From assembly GCF_030246925.1 (NCBI RefSeq), contig NZ_CP126740.1:682001-746000 (forward strand): 64,000 nucleotides of DNA, in the 5' to 3' direction. A program made the translations under genes and the position numbers. Below the pieces are notes generated by a model. The model searched no databases. It was not told the origin of the DNA and saw nothing but the letters and a program-made list of their open reading frames with translations. This DNA is from Microbacterium sp. zg-Y625. GTDB taxonomy: Bacteria > Actinomycetota > Actinomycetes > Actinomycetales > Microbacteriaceae. Of the stretch, positions 42,525-51,587 are shown piece after piece. Numbering within the stretch: the stretch's first letter is position 1; the number at the start of each line of letters is the position of its first letter.

Positions 42525-43697
42525 ATGGCGACGTTCACCCGAGCGCGCGTCGAACGCTTCACCTCGCTCGCGGTCGGCGCCGGCAGCATCGCCCTGGGCG
42601 TCCATTCGCTCCTGACCGCCTTCGGGTCGACGGACGAACTGCCGCAGTGGCGCACGATTCTCATGGTCGTGGTCTTCGTCCCCCTGGCTGCGATGATCGT
42701 GGGCTGCATCGTCGGGCGTGCGGTGCGCGAGACCGCGGGCGTCTTCGCCGTCGCCTACCCGCTGGCCCTGCTCGCGTGGCCCCTCGCCGTGGTGGGCACG
42801 CCGACATCGCCCTCGGAGGGGCCGTGGATCTGGCTGCTGCTCAATGTGGCGACGGTCGCGGCCGTGCTGTCCTTCCCGCTGCCGCTTCAGCTCGTGTGGA
42901 CGGTCATGGTGCCGGTGGAGTACGGCATCGTGCGCTGGGCGCAGTTCGACTTCGCTCCGGATGCCGCTGCTCCCGTGGGCCTCGACGTGCTCTACGCCAT
43001 CATCCTCGGAGCGGTGCTGCTCACCCTCGACCGCGTCTATCGCGCGGTCGCCACCGATGTCGACGAGGCACGGGCCGAGGCGGTCGCCTCGTACGCCGCG
43101 GCCGCCGCGGCCGACGCAGCGGAACGGGAGCGCATCGCGGTCGCCGCGCTCATGCACGACAGCGTGCTGGCCGCCCTCATCGCGGCGGAGCGGGCGGAGA
43201 CGCCGCGGGAGCGGGCGCTGGCGGTGGCCATGGCGCGCGAGGCGCTCACACGTCTGGCGAACACCGAGCAGGATGCCGGCGAGGGCCCCGACGCCCCGGT
43301 GTCGGTGCACGAGCTGATCGAGCGGCTGCAACGGGCGGCGCAGGAGGTCGGTGTGGACCTGCAGGTCCAGCGGTCCCTGACCGACGAGGCCGTGACCGTG
43401 CCGGGTCGCGTCGGGCGGGCGCTCGTGCTCGCCGCCACGCAGGCCGTGGCGAACGCGGTCGAGCACGCCGCCTCGGTCGGCCTCGTGGTGACCGTCGACG
43501 ACGGCGCCCAGCGCGGCGGCATCCGCATCACCGTCCGCGACGCCGGCACGGGCTTCGACCTGGGCGCGGTCCCTGACGACCGGCTCGGCATCCGGGCGTC
43601 GATCTACGCGCGGGTCGCCGCGGTGGGCGGACGCGCACACGTGTCACCCACCGACGAGGGGACCAGCGTCGTCCTGGAATGGGAGCCGCTGCCATGA
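42525..43697 (+). CDS. Sensor histidine kinase (NarX/DesK-type, membrane-bound)
   Basis: The N-terminus has five or six transmembrane helices (about residues 12-180) with no large extracytoplasmic domain, then a dimerisation/phosphoacceptor helix with ALMHDSVLAAL (phospho-His about residue 210) and an intact HATPase domain: N-box QAVANAVEHA, DAGTGFDLG and a C-terminal GTSVVLEW. The start is uncertain: this ATG precedes the first helix directly, while a GTG at 42447 would add 26 residues and overlap the regulator gene by 11 bp. It is ATGA-coupled to the next gene. Confidence 0.88.
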   Translation: MATFTRARVERFTSLAVGAGSIALGVHSLLTAFGSTDELPQWRTILMVVVFVPLAAMIVGCIVGRAVRETAGVFAVAYPLALLAWPLAVVGTPTSPSEGPWIWLLLNVATVAAVLSFPLPLQLVWTVMVPVEYGIVRWAQFDFAPDAAAPVGLDVLYAIILGAVLLTLDRVYRAVATDVDEARAEAVASYAAAAAADAAERERIAVAALMHDSVLAALIAAERAETPRERALAVAMAREALTRLANTEQDAGEGPDAPVSVHELIERLQRAAQEVGVDLQVQRSLTDEAVTVPGRVGRALVLAATQAVANAVEHAASVGLVVTVDDGAQRGGIRITVRDAGTGFDLGAVPDDRLGIRASIYARVAAVGGRAHVSPTDEGTSVVLEWEPLP

Positions 43698-44785
43698 AGC
43701 TGCGACCTCGGAGCGTGCTGTCCGCGCTGGGTGTGGCGTTCACCGCCTACCTCGGCATCGGCTGGCCCTGGTGGGAGGGCAACTTCTCCGATCACTGGCT
43801 CGCGACCGCCGCGGCGGTGGCGCTGTACCTCGCCGCGTCGTGGCTCGCCATCTTCTGGGGCCAGCGCAGCGGTGAGGTGAAGCGGCGTGGCCTCGTCGAC
43901 GACGCCGGCATGACCACCGGTGGGGGCGGACCCACTTTGCTGCCCGCCTGGGTGGCCGCTCTCGCGCTCGGCACGGCCGCCGTCGTGCCGAGTGTGGTGT
44001 GGGCCAGCGTCGACGAAGCCGCGCGGACGCAGCCGTACGCCACGTGGACGATCGGCGCCATCGGCGCGCTCATGGCGATCGTCGTGGTGCGCCGCCGGCC
44101 GATCGTCGCGGCCATCGGCATCGTGCTGCTGACGATTCAGGGCGCCTTCTGGATCGGGCTGCTGCCCAGCCTGTCGCTCGGACTCGTCGGGTCGGCGGTG
44201 TGGACGGCGATGGCGCAGCTGCTGATGTGGTCGACGGACCGGGCGTCGCTCGAGAGCACCCAGCTGACGCGACTGCAGCGCGCGGCGTCGGAATGGCTGG
44301 CGTCGCAGGCCGGGCGCCAGCGGGAGCGCCGCGTGCAGGTGCAGCGGGCGCTCGCCGTCGCCGGCCCCGTGCTCACCCGCACCATCGCCACCGGCGGTGA
44401 CCTCGACGCCCATGAGCGCGAGCTGGCCCGGCTGGCCGAGGGGCGGATGCGCGACGAGCTGCGCGGTCGGCGGCTTCTCGACGACGATGTGCGCGGTGTG
44501 CTCGAAGCCGCACGCCAGCGCGGTGCGAACGTCACGGTGCTCGACGAAGGCGGCCTCGACGGTCTCGGCGAGCGCGGGCTGCGGGTCGTGCGCGCGGAGC
44601 TGGCAGACGTGCTGCGCAACGCCCAGTCCGAGCGCATCTACATCCGGACGGCTCCGCACGAGACGGTCGCCGTCACGGTGGTCGGTCGCTCGCGCGAGGA
44701 CGGCGAGGACACCGTGGACCTGTGGCGCGAGATCGCGCTGCCGCTGCCGGACGCGGAGAAGCGTTCCGCCGGGGCGGGAAGGTAG
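43694..44785 (+). CDS. Kinase-like membrane protein coupled to the histidine kinase
   Basis: The 363-residue protein starts in a 4-bp overlap with the kinase gene. It has about five transmembrane helices in the first 180 residues, a long charged helix (STQLTRLQRAASEWLASQAGRQRER) and a C-terminal domain where ELADVLRNAQSERIYIRTAP resembles the N-box of a histidine-kinase ATPase domain. No HD-type phospho-His motif and no glycine-rich ATP lid were found. It may be a degenerate kinase that modulates its neighbour; this is inference. A hairpin terminator follows the stop. Confidence 0.75.
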   Translation: MKLRPRSVLSALGVAFTAYLGIGWPWWEGNFSDHWLATAAAVALYLAASWLAIFWGQRSGEVKRRGLVDDAGMTTGGGGPTLLPAWVAALALGTAAVVPSVVWASVDEAARTQPYATWTIGAIGALMAIVVVRRRPIVAAIGIVLLTIQGAFWIGLLPSLSLGLVGSAVWTAMAQLLMWSTDRASLESTQLTRLQRAASEWLASQAGRQRERRVQVQRALAVAGPVLTRTIATGGDLDAHERELARLAEGRMRDELRGRRLLDDDVRGVLEAARQRGANVTVLDEGGLDGLGERGLRVVRAELADVLRNAQSERIYIRTAPHETVAVTVVGRSREDGEDTVDLWREIALPLPDAEKRSAGAGR

Positions 44786-44788
44786 AGC

Positions 44789-44821
44789 GGCGAGGGGCGG
44801 CGAAGCCGCCCGCCCCTCGCC
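44789..44821 (+). terminator. Hairpin terminator after the two-component locus
   Basis: GGCGAGGGGCG pairs perfectly with CGCCCCTCGCC (11-bp stem) around an 11-nt loop that can pair further. It lies 4 bp after the stop codon. Confidence 0.65.
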
Positions 44822-44979
44822 GTGTGCGGAGCGGTTACCCGAAAACCTCTCCGCGGGGGCCGGGTGACGCGTTCGAAAGAAACGAAGCGATCCGGCGGAC
44901 GCAGAATTGCGTTCAGCAGGATCAGTATCCGCCGCCGCGACGAAGCCTGTCTGTAGGTACTTTGGGGGACAACGCGGAC
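44822..44979. other. Intergenic stretch, less G+C-rich, no gene recognised
   Basis: This 158-bp gap between the hairpin and the epsilon subunit gene is clearly richer in A and T than its surroundings. It contains a small inverted repeat ACGCA-GAAT-TGCGT at 44899-44912. Reading frames crossing it are short and overlap the epsilon gene in other frames, so none was called. Confidence 0.4.
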
Positions 44980-45210
44980 TCAGCGAAGTCCGGTCCGCCA
45001 GCCGGCCTGCCGATCCAGCGGCCGGCGCAGGCCTCGCGCCGCGTGTTCCCACCCTGGCCGCACCGGCGGGTCGTCGACGACGGCGTCTGCGGCCTCGCGG
45101 TGGTACGCCTCGGTGACCACGGCGATGACCGCGGCGAGGTCCTCTTCGGTGGCGCTGCCGCGCCGCACATCGACGCGGATGCGGGCCTCGTCGGGGGGCG
45201 GGGTGCTCAC
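44980..45210 (-). CDS. Acyl-CoA carboxylase epsilon subunit
   Basis: The 76-residue protein matches the small actinobacterial epsilon subunit that stabilises the alpha-beta carboxylase. It begins with a short polar segment, then [22 protein letters not shown] and ends in the Trp/Arg-rich tail QAGWRTGLR. The GTG start overlaps the beta subunit stop (GTGA). Its position directly after the beta gene is the typical arrangement and supports the call despite the short, weakly conserved sequence. Confidence 0.85.
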   Translation of the reverse strand: MSTPPPDEARIRVDVRRGSATEEDLAAVIAVVTEAYHREAADAVVDDPPVRPGWEHAARGLRRPLDRQAGWRTGLR

Positions 45211-46796
45211 AGCGGGATGTTCCCGTGCTTCTTCGGCGGCAGGCTCGCGCGCTTGCCGCGCAGCGACCGCAGGGCCTTGGCGACCGAGACGCGGGTCTGC
45301 GCCGGCTCGATGATGCCGTCCAGCTCGCCGCGCTCGGCGGCGAGGAACGGGGAGGCGACGTTGTACGTGTATTCCGACGCCAGGCGCGCGCGCACGGCCG
45401 CGACATCCTCGCCGGCCTCCTCAGCCCGACGGATCTCGTTGCGATACAGGATGTTCACCGCGCCCTGACCGCCCATCACCGCGATCTCGGCCGTCGGCCA
45501 GGCGAGGTTGACGTCGGCGCCCAGCTGCTTGGAGCCCATCACGATGTACGCGCCGCCGTACGCCTTGCGCAGGATCACGGTCACCAGGGGCACGGTGGCC
45601 TCGGCGTAGGCGTAGAGCAGCTTCGCGCCGCGGCGGATGACGCCCGTCCATTCCTGGTCGGTGCCGGGGAGGTAACCGGGCACGTCGACGAGCGTGACGA
45701 TCGGCACCGAGAACGCATCGCAGAAGCGCACGAAGCGGCTCGCCTTCTCGCCGGCCTCGATGTTGAGGGTGCCGGCCATCTGCGACGGCTGGTTGGCGAT
45801 GATCCCCACCGTTCGCCCCTCCATGCGGCCGAAGCCGATCACGATGTTCGGCGCGAACAGGGGCTGCACCTCGAGGAAGTCGCCGCCGTCGACGAGGTGA
45901 CCGATGACCTGGTGGATGTCGTACGGCTGGTTCGCGGAATCGGGGATGATCGCGTTCAGCGACCGGTCGGCATCCGTCGTCTCCCACTCGAACCCGTGCT
46001 CGTACACGGGGAGCTCCGCCATGTTGTTGTCGGGGAGGAAGCCGACGAGCGTGCGCGCGTAGTCGAGGGCGTCGTCCTCGTCCTCGGCCAGGTAGTGGGC
46101 GACGCCCGAGCGGGTGTTGTGGGTGTGCGCGCCGCCGAGCTCCTCCATGCCGACGTCCTCGCCGGTGACGGTCTTGATGACGTCGGGGCCGGTGACGAAC
46201 ATCTGGCTGGTCTTGTCGACCATGATCACGAAGTCCGTCAGGGCGGGGGAGTACACCGCGCCGCCGGCGGCCGGCCCCATGACGATCGAGATCTGCGGGA
46301 TGACCCCGGAGGCGGCGGTGTTGAGGCGGAAGATCTCGCCGTACTTGCCGAGGGCCACCACGCCCTCCTGGATGCGGGCCCCGCCGGAGTCGAGCATGCC
46401 GATGATGGGCATACCGCCGCGCAGGGCGAACTCCATCACCTTGATGATCTTGTCGCCGGCGACTTCGCCGAGGGACCCGCCGAACGTCGAGAAGTCCTGG
46501 GCGTACACGGCGACGGTGCGCCCGTGGATGGTGCCCGTGCCGGTGACGACCGAGTCGCCGTAGGGGCGGGAGCGGTCCATCCCGAAGGCCGTGGTGCGGT
46601 GGCGGACGTACTCGTCGAACTCGACGAACGAGCCGGGGTCCACCAGCAGCTCGATGCGCTCGCGCGCGGTCAGCTTGCCCTTCGCGTGCTGCTTGTCGCG
46701 GGCGGCGGCCTCGGCGTCGAGGACCGCCTCCTGGTATCGGTCGCGCAGGTCGGCGATCTTGCCGGCGGTCGTGGAGAGGTCGGGCTGGTCCGTCAC
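45207..46796 (-). CDS. Acyl-CoA carboxylase beta subunit (carboxyltransferase)
   Basis: The 529-residue protein transfers the carboxyl group from biotin to acetyl- or propionyl-CoA. It is a member of the PccB/AccD type with two crotonase-like halves: [19 protein letters not shown], the oxyanion-hole segment [30 protein letters not shown] and, in the C-half, [16 protein letters not shown] with [13 protein letters not shown]. It is followed by the epsilon gene and faces the divergent biotin ligase gene. The GTG start has a TAGGGT box 6 nt upstream. Confidence 0.96.
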   Translation of the reverse strand: MTDQPDLSTTAGKIADLRDRYQEAVLDAEAAARDKQHAKGKLTARERIELLVDPGSFVEFDEYVRHRTTAFGMDRSRPYGDSVVTGTGTIHGRTVAVYAQDFSTFGGSLGEVAGDKIIKVMEFALRGGMPIIGMLDSGGARIQEGVVALGKYGEIFRLNTAASGVIPQISIVMGPAAGGAVYSPALTDFVIMVDKTSQMFVTGPDVIKTVTGEDVGMEELGGAHTHNTRSGVAHYLAEDEDDALDYARTLVGFLPDNNMAELPVYEHGFEWETTDADRSLNAIIPDSANQPYDIHQVIGHLVDGGDFLEVQPLFAPNIVIGFGRMEGRTVGIIANQPSQMAGTLNIEAGEKASRFVRFCDAFSVPIVTLVDVPGYLPGTDQEWTGVIRRGAKLLYAYAEATVPLVTVILRKAYGGAYIVMGSKQLGADVNLAWPTAEIAVMGGQGAVNILYRNEIRRAEEAGEDVAAVRARLASEYTYNVASPFLAAERGELDGIIEPAQTRVSVAKALRSLRGKRASLPPKKHGNIPL

Positions 46797-46802
46797 CGTT
46801 CC

Positions 46803-46808
46803 ACCCTA
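46803..46808 (-). promoter_or_regulatory. -10 box (TAGGGT) before the beta subunit gene
   Basis: TAGGGT ends 6 nt before the GTG start of the carboxyltransferase gene. Confidence 0.55.
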
Positions 46809-46883
46809 GCGACAGCGCCCCCGCGGACGTTGGAGGGTGGAGACAAGGGGTTGCGGCATCCGCTGTGGGAATCCCTTCGGGCG

Positions 46884-46889
46884 TAGGGT
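46884..46889 (+). promoter_or_regulatory. -10 box (TAGGGT) before birA
   Basis: TAGGGT ends 6 nt before the ATG of the divergent biotin ligase gene. Confidence 0.6.
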
Positions 46890-46895
46890 GTCGCC

Positions 46896-47690
46896 ATGAC
46901 GCTCCCCACCGCAGGCTTCCCGCTCGCAGCGGCCGTCTCGCCCCGGCTGCAGGTCGTCGAATCGACCGACTCCACCAACGCCCACCTCATCCGCGACCTC
47001 GAGCACGATCCCGCCGGTCATCCGCACCTGTCGGTGCTGCTCACCGACGACCAGCGCGCCGGCCGCGGTCGCCTGGACCGGTCTTGGACGACGCCGCCGG
47101 GCACGGCGCTGGCGGTGTCGGTGCTGGTGCGCGTGCCCGATCTTCCCGCACACGCGCGCGGCTGGATCCCCCTCGTCGCCGGAGCGGCGATGACGCGCGC
47201 GCTGACGGATGTGCTGAGCGGGCACGTCCACAAGGTGGCGCTGAAGTGGCCGAACGACGTGCTGCTGGACGGTGGCAAGGTGTGCGGCATCCTCGCCGAG
47301 GTGGTTCCCGGCGATCCTTCGGCGGTCGTCGTGGGGGCAGGGGTGAACACCAGCATGCGCCGGGTCGACCTGCCGGTGCCCACCGCGACGTCGTTCGCCG
47401 CAGTGGGGGTGGACGTCGACCTCGACGACCTGCTCGCCCGCTATCTGCGCCACCTCGACGAGCAGCTGGCCGCCCTCGCAGGCACCGGTGGCGACGCCGC
47501 GGCATCCGGAGTGCGTGCCGAGGTCGAGGAGCGCTGCGACACGATCGGCCGTGACGTCTCGGTGAGCATGCCCGACGGCGGCGTGCTCGTCGGCCGGGCC
47601 GTGCGGCTGGACGCGGACGGCCGCCTCGTGGTCGAGGTCTCCGGAGTGGAGACGATGGTCTCGGCCGGCGACGTCGTGCACGTGCGCTGA
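46896..47690 (+). CDS. birA: Biotin--[acetyl-CoA-carboxylase] ligase
   Basis: BirA attaches biotin to the Lys of the carrier domain encoded at 37889-39655. The 264-residue protein has ESTDSTNAHL, the ATP/biotin loop DQRAGRGRLDRSW, LKWPNDVLLDGGKVCGILAE and the small C-terminal domain. It lacks the N-terminal DNA-binding domain of E. coli BirA, so it is a ligase only. It is divergent from the carboxylase beta gene. Confidence 0.95.
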   Translation: MTLPTAGFPLAAAVSPRLQVVESTDSTNAHLIRDLEHDPAGHPHLSVLLTDDQRAGRGRLDRSWTTPPGTALAVSVLVRVPDLPAHARGWIPLVAGAAMTRALTDVLSGHVHKVALKWPNDVLLDGGKVCGILAEVVPGDPSAVVVGAGVNTSMRRVDLPVPTATSFAAVGVDVDLDDLLARYLRHLDEQLAALAGTGGDAAASGVRAEVEERCDTIGRDVSVSMPDGGVLVGRAVRLDADGRLVVEVSGVETMVSAGDVVHVR

Positions 47691-47733
47691 GCCGCGGTCC
47701 GCGCGCCAGACGCCCGACGTCGGCGGCGCCCGC

Positions 47734-47739
47734 CACAAT
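47734..47739 (+). promoter_or_regulatory. Possible -10 box (CACAAT) before the PH-domain gene
   Basis: CACAAT ends 6 nt before the GTG start. The first base differs from the TAnnnT pattern. Confidence 0.35.
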
Positions 47740-47745
47740 GGTGGG

Positions 47746-48327
47746 GTGACCCAGCCCATGAGCTTCGCGGGGCGTCCGCTGACGCCGGCGCCCGGCGCGC
47801 CGACGCCCGAACTGAGAGTGGCGCGCGTGCGAGGGCATGCGCGGCGCATGTTCTGGCCGGCGCTGGTGCTCATCGCCGTGGCCGGGGCGGTCGGCTACTT
47901 CTTCGGGCACGTGCCGGCACCCTTCGAGGACTGGATGCTGCCGACCGCGGCGGCGGTCATCGTGCTGATCCTGGTCGTGCTGCCGTACCTGACCTGGCTG
48001 TCGCGCACCTACACGATCACGACCCGGCGCGTCATCGCGCGGTCGGGGCTGTTCACCACCCACCGCACCGAAGTCGCCCACGCACGCGGCTACACCATCC
48101 GTGAGCGCCGGGGACCGCTGCAGCGGCTGTGGGGGTCGGGCACCCTGATCCTGTCCAATGGCGTGGACGCGCCGGTCGTGTTGAAGAACATCCCCGCGGT
48201 GTCGCTCGTGCACGAGGTGCTCGCCGACCAGGTCGAGGTGAGTCAGATCCTCGCGCACCGGGATTCCCACGCCATCCCGACGGTCGCCCAGCCCGCAGGC
48301 CCGCCGCCGCCGCTTCCGGGGCGCTGA
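47746..48327 (+). CDS. PH domain-containing membrane protein (bPH2/DUF304)
   Basis: The 193-residue protein has two hydrophobic helices (about residues 36-56 and 65-85) followed by a bacterial PH domain: TYTITTRRVIARSGLFTTHRTEVAHARGYTI, then the QRLWGSGTLIL segment that is typical of these proteins. The C-terminus is proline-rich and probably unstructured. The role is unknown; related proteins sit beside purK and birA in many actinobacteria. The GTG start is followed by an in-frame ATG 12 bp on. Confidence 0.85.
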   Translation: MTQPMSFAGRPLTPAPGAPTPELRVARVRGHARRMFWPALVLIAVAGAVGYFFGHVPAPFEDWMLPTAAAVIVLILVVLPYLTWLSRTYTITTRRVIARSGLFTTHRTEVAHARGYTIRERRGPLQRLWGSGTLILSNGVDAPVVLKNIPAVSLVHEVLADQVEVSQILAHRDSHAIPTVAQPAGPPPPLPGR

Positions 48328-48385
48328 GCGCCCCGCCACGGCGGCCCCGCGCATGCGGGAGGATGAAGGGGACGAAAGGAGCGGC

Positions 48386-49522
48386 ATGGCGCTGCGTGTC
48401 GGAGTCGTGGGCGGGGGCCAGCTGGCCCGCATGTTGATCGCACCGGCGGTGGAGCTCGGGGTCGAGCTGCGGGTTCTCGCGGAGGAGCCGGGCATGGCGG
48501 CGTCGCTCGCGGCGACCGCCGTCGGCGACTACCGCGACGCCGAGACGGTGCTCGCCTTCGCGCGGGACGTGGACGTCCTCACCTTCGACCACGAGCACGT
48601 GCCGCAGGAGGTGCTCCGCGCCCTCCTGGATGCGGGAGTCGCCGTGCACCCAGGGCCCGACGCGCTGCGATTCGCGCAGGACAAGCTGCTCATGCGCGCA
48701 CGCCTCGACGAGCTCGGCATGCCGCAGCCCGAGTGGGCCGCCGTCGCCGAGGCATCCCAGCTTCAGGACTTCCTCGACGCGCACGGCGGCCGCGCGGTCG
48801 TGAAGACGCCGCGCGGCGGTTACGACGGCAAGGGCGTGCGGGTCGTGTCCGCCGCTGCGGAGGTCGAGGACTGGTTCACCGCGCTCGCCGAAGACGCCCG
48901 GGGCGGCGAGCTGCTGGTGGAGGAGCTCGTCGACTTCACCCGCGAGCTCGCGCAGCAGGTGGCGCGGCGGCCGTCGGGCGACCTGCGCTCGTACCCGGTG
49001 GTGGAGACCGTGCAGCGCGACGGCGTGTGCGCCGAGGTCATCGCCCCGGCACCACACGCCGCCCAGCGGCTCGTGGACGTGGCCCGCGGCATCGGCGAAT
49101 CGATCGCCACAGGTCTCGGTGTCACCGGCATGCTGGCGGTGGAGCTGTTCGAAACCGCCGATGAGCGCGTGCTCGTCAACGAACTGGCCATGCGCCCGCA
49201 CAACAGCGGCCACTGGAGCCAGGACGGTGCCGTGACGAGCCAGTTCGAGCAGCATCTGCGTGCCGTGCTCGACCTGCCGCTGGGGGAACCCTCGCCGCGC
49301 GCGGCGTGGTCGGTGATGATCAACATCCTCGGGGGACCGGCGGAGGGCGGGCTCGACGACCGCTTCGCCGGGGCGATGGCCGAGCACCCCGGCGCCAAGA
49401 TCCACACCTATGGCAAGGCGCCGAGACCCGGCCGCAAGGTGGGGCACGTGACCGTCGCGGGCACCGATCTCGACGACGTCGCGTACGAGGCGCGGGCCGC
49501 CGCCGCCCACTTCGACGCCTGA
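48386..49522 (+). CDS. purK: N5-carboxyaminoimidazole ribonucleotide synthase
   Basis: PurK carboxylates aminoimidazole ribonucleotide with ATP and bicarbonate in purine synthesis. The 378-residue ATP-grasp enzyme shows GVVGGGQLARMLI, TFDHEHVP, VVKTPRGGYDGKGVRVV, LAMRPHNSGHW and a C-terminal MINILGG. The ATG is supported by AAAGGA upstream; an extended start 33 bp earlier has no such site. purE follows, so both halves of the two-step conversion to CAIR are together. Confidence 0.96.
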   Translation: MALRVGVVGGGQLARMLIAPAVELGVELRVLAEEPGMAASLAATAVGDYRDAETVLAFARDVDVLTFDHEHVPQEVLRALLDAGVAVHPGPDALRFAQDKLLMRARLDELGMPQPEWAAVAEASQLQDFLDAHGGRAVVKTPRGGYDGKGVRVVSAAAEVEDWFTALAEDARGGELLVEELVDFTRELAQQVARRPSGDLRSYPVVETVQRDGVCAEVIAPAPHAAQRLVDVARGIGESIATGLGVTGMLAVELFETADERVLVNELAMRPHNSGHWSQDGAVTSQFEQHLRAVLDLPLGEPSPRAAWSVMINILGGPAEGGLDDRFAGAMAEHPGAKIHTYGKAPRPGRKVGHVTVAGTDLDDVAYEARAAAAHFDA

Positions 49523-49605
49523 CCCGGCCTCACCCCAGCCTGACCGCAGCCTGTCGGAGCGACGCCGGGCGCGCGCCGTTGCGGGCAACTTGCAGCAGCG
49601 CGGCC

Positions 49606-49611
49606 TAGCCT
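49606..49611 (+). promoter_or_regulatory. -10 box (TAGCCT) before purE
   Basis: TAGCCT ends 6 nt before the GTG start of purE, so purE may have its own leaderless promoter besides read-through from purK. Confidence 0.6.
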
Positions 49612-49617
49612 TGACGG

Positions 49618-50133
49618 GTGACCCGGCCGCTGCACTCCTCTGAAGAACCCCTCGTCGGCGTCGTGATGGGCTCGGACTCCGACTGGCGGGTCATGAGCGA
49701 CGCGTCGCAGGCGCTGTCGGATTTCGCGGTGCCGCACGAGGTCGAGGTCGTTTCGGCCCACCGCACGCCCGACAAGCTGCTGCGCTACGGTCGCGAGGCG
49801 CGTGCGCGCGGCCTGAAGGTGATCATCGCCGGTGCCGGGGGCGCGGCGCACCTCCCCGGCATGCTGGCCTCTGTCACGGAGCTCCCGGTCATCGGGGTGC
49901 CGGTGCAACTGGCCACCCTCGACGGCCTCGACTCCCTGCTGAGCATCGTGCAGATGCCCGCGGGCATCCCGGTGGCGACGGTCTCGATCAACGGCGCGAA
50001 GAACGCCGGGCTCCTCGCGGTGCGCATGCTCGGCATGTCGGACGAGCGGCTCGCCGAGCGCGTGGCCGGCTACGCCCGCGACCTCGAGAGCCAGGTGGAG
50101 GAGAAGAACCGCCGGCTGAAGGGCGCCCTGTGA
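49618..50133 (+). CDS. purE: N5-carboxyaminoimidazole ribonucleotide mutase
   Basis: PurE moves the carboxyl group from N5 to C4 of the imidazole. The 171-residue protein carries [10 protein letters not shown], the active-site SAHRTPD and [12 protein letters not shown], then [28 protein letters not shown]. It forms an octamer in relatives. Its stop overlaps the LCP protein start by GTGA. Confidence 0.97.
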   Translation: MTRPLHSSEEPLVGVVMGSDSDWRVMSDASQALSDFAVPHEVEVVSAHRTPDKLLRYGREARARGLKVIIAGAGGAAHLPGMLASVTELPVIGVPVQLATLDGLDSLLSIVQMPAGIPVATVSINGAKNAGLLAVRMLGMSDERLAERVAGYARDLESQVEEKNRRLKGAL

Positions 50134-51584
50134 GCGTGACCACGCCGCCGCGTGTGAGCGCCGCGGGGTCGACCGGCGCGCGGACGCGGCTTCTGCAGGA
50201 GCGCCCGCTGCGGCATCCGGATGCCACATCGCCCGAGGTCATGACCCGTCGTGCCTGGTGGCTCGTCGTGCTGAACTTCCTGCTGCCGGGCTCCGCCCAG
50301 GTGCTCGCCGGCAGCCGCAGGCTCGGCCGCTTCGGCCTCGGCGCGACGCTGACGATGTGGGTGCTGGTCGCGCTCGTCGCGCTCCTCGCCCTGCTCTGGC
50401 AACCGGCGCTGTTCACGCTGGGGAGCAACTGGTTCGCGCTCACCGCCGCGCAGGTGCTGCTCATCGGCTATGTCGCGCTGTGGGTCGTCCTCACCGTCGA
50501 CACCCTCCGTCTCGTGCGCCTCGTGCGCGTGCGCGGGCGCGCCCGCGTCGGCGTCGCCGCCCTCGCGGTGGCGCTGCTGGTGATCGCCGGCGGCGGCACC
50601 GCGTACGCGGCTTATTCGGTCGGCAACCTGCGCGGTGCGTTCGGGAGCATCTTCGGGCAGAGCGGCCCGAGCGTGCCGCCGTCGGACGGCTACTACAACA
50701 TCCTGCTGCTGGGCGCCGACAGCGGCGACGGACGCGACTCGATGCGCTTCGACAGCATCTCGGTGGTGTCGGTGAACGCCGAGTCCGGTGCCGTCACGAT
50801 CACCGGCATCCCGCGCGATATCCAGAACGCGCCCTTCTCGGCGGGGCCCATGCAGGATCTCTATCCCGACGGCTTCGAGGGGCACAGCGACCTCTCCTGC
50901 GGCTGGGGTGCCGGCATCAACCAGCTGATGAACGCCGTCGAGGTGTGCCGCGACGGATCGGGGCTGTACCCCGACGCCGCAGACCGGGGCTCCACGCCCG
51001 CGGTGGAGGCGACGAAGGATGCCGCGGAGGGCATCCTCGGCATCGAGATTCCGTACTACGTCTTCATCGACATGCACGGCTTCGCGGACATGATCGACGC
51101 GCTCGGCGGCGTGGACATCACCGTCACCGAGCGGCTGCCCAAGGGCGGCGGGCCGACGTACGACGGCCAGCCCGCCGAGGAGTGGGCAAGCGGCTGGATC
51201 GAGGCGGGCGAGCAGCACATGGACGGCGACACCGCCCAGTGGTACGCCCGTTCCCGCTACACCACGAGCGACTGGGACCGCATGCAGCGGCAGCGGCAGT
51301 TGCAGCAGGCGATGCTGGAGCAGCTCGACCCGTTCAACGCGCTGACGCGGTTCAACGACATCGCCGCCGCCGGGCAGGACCTGATCGAGACCGACCTGCC
51401 GCAGTCCATGCTGGCGTACTTCGCCGAGCTGGCGCTGAAGGCCAAGGAGCAGCCGATGACGACCCTCGAGCTCACACCGCAGGGGATCGGCATCGACCCC
51501 GACGACCCGGACTACGACCGCGTGCATGAGGCGGTGCAGTCGGCGCTGCATCCGCCGGCGCCGACCCCCGCCCCGGAGGGCTGA
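50130..51584 (+). CDS. LytR-CpsA-Psr (LCP) family cell-wall glycopolymer ligase
   Basis: LCP enzymes transfer polysaccharide or teichoic-acid-like chains from lipid carriers to peptidoglycan outside the membrane. The 484-residue protein has four hydrophobic helices in the first 175 residues, more than the single helix usual for the family, then the LCP domain: [29 protein letters not shown], an insertion with paired cysteines, and the Arg-rich [17 protein letters not shown]. It is coupled to purE by GTGA, though function fits the glycan genes downstream. Confidence 0.92.
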   Translation: MSVTTPPRVSAAGSTGARTRLLQERPLRHPDATSPEVMTRRAWWLVVLNFLLPGSAQVLAGSRRLGRFGLGATLTMWVLVALVALLALLWQPALFTLGSNWFALTAAQVLLIGYVALWVVLTVDTLRLVRLVRVRGRARVGVAALAVALLVIAGGGTAYAAYSVGNLRGAFGSIFGQSGPSVPPSDGYYNILLLGADSGDGRDSMRFDSISVVSVNAESGAVTITGIPRDIQNAPFSAGPMQDLYPDGFEGHSDLSCGWGAGINQLMNAVEVCRDGSGLYPDAADRGSTPAVEATKDAAEGILGIEIPYYVFIDMHGFADMIDALGGVDITVTERLPKGGGPTYDGQPAEEWASGWIEAGEQHMDGDTAQWYARSRYTTSDWDRMQRQRQLQQAMLEQLDPFNALTRFNDIAAAGQDLIETDLPQSMLAYFAELALKAKEQPMTTLELTPQGIGIDPDDPDYDRVHEAVQSALHPPAPTPAPEG

Positions 51585-51587
51585 GCG

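Noticed and set aside
44922..45170. Short minus-strand frame overlapping the epsilon subunit gene
   Set aside because: It is in another frame of the epsilon gene, has no family resemblance, and the epsilon frame is supported by its overlap with the beta subunit gene.
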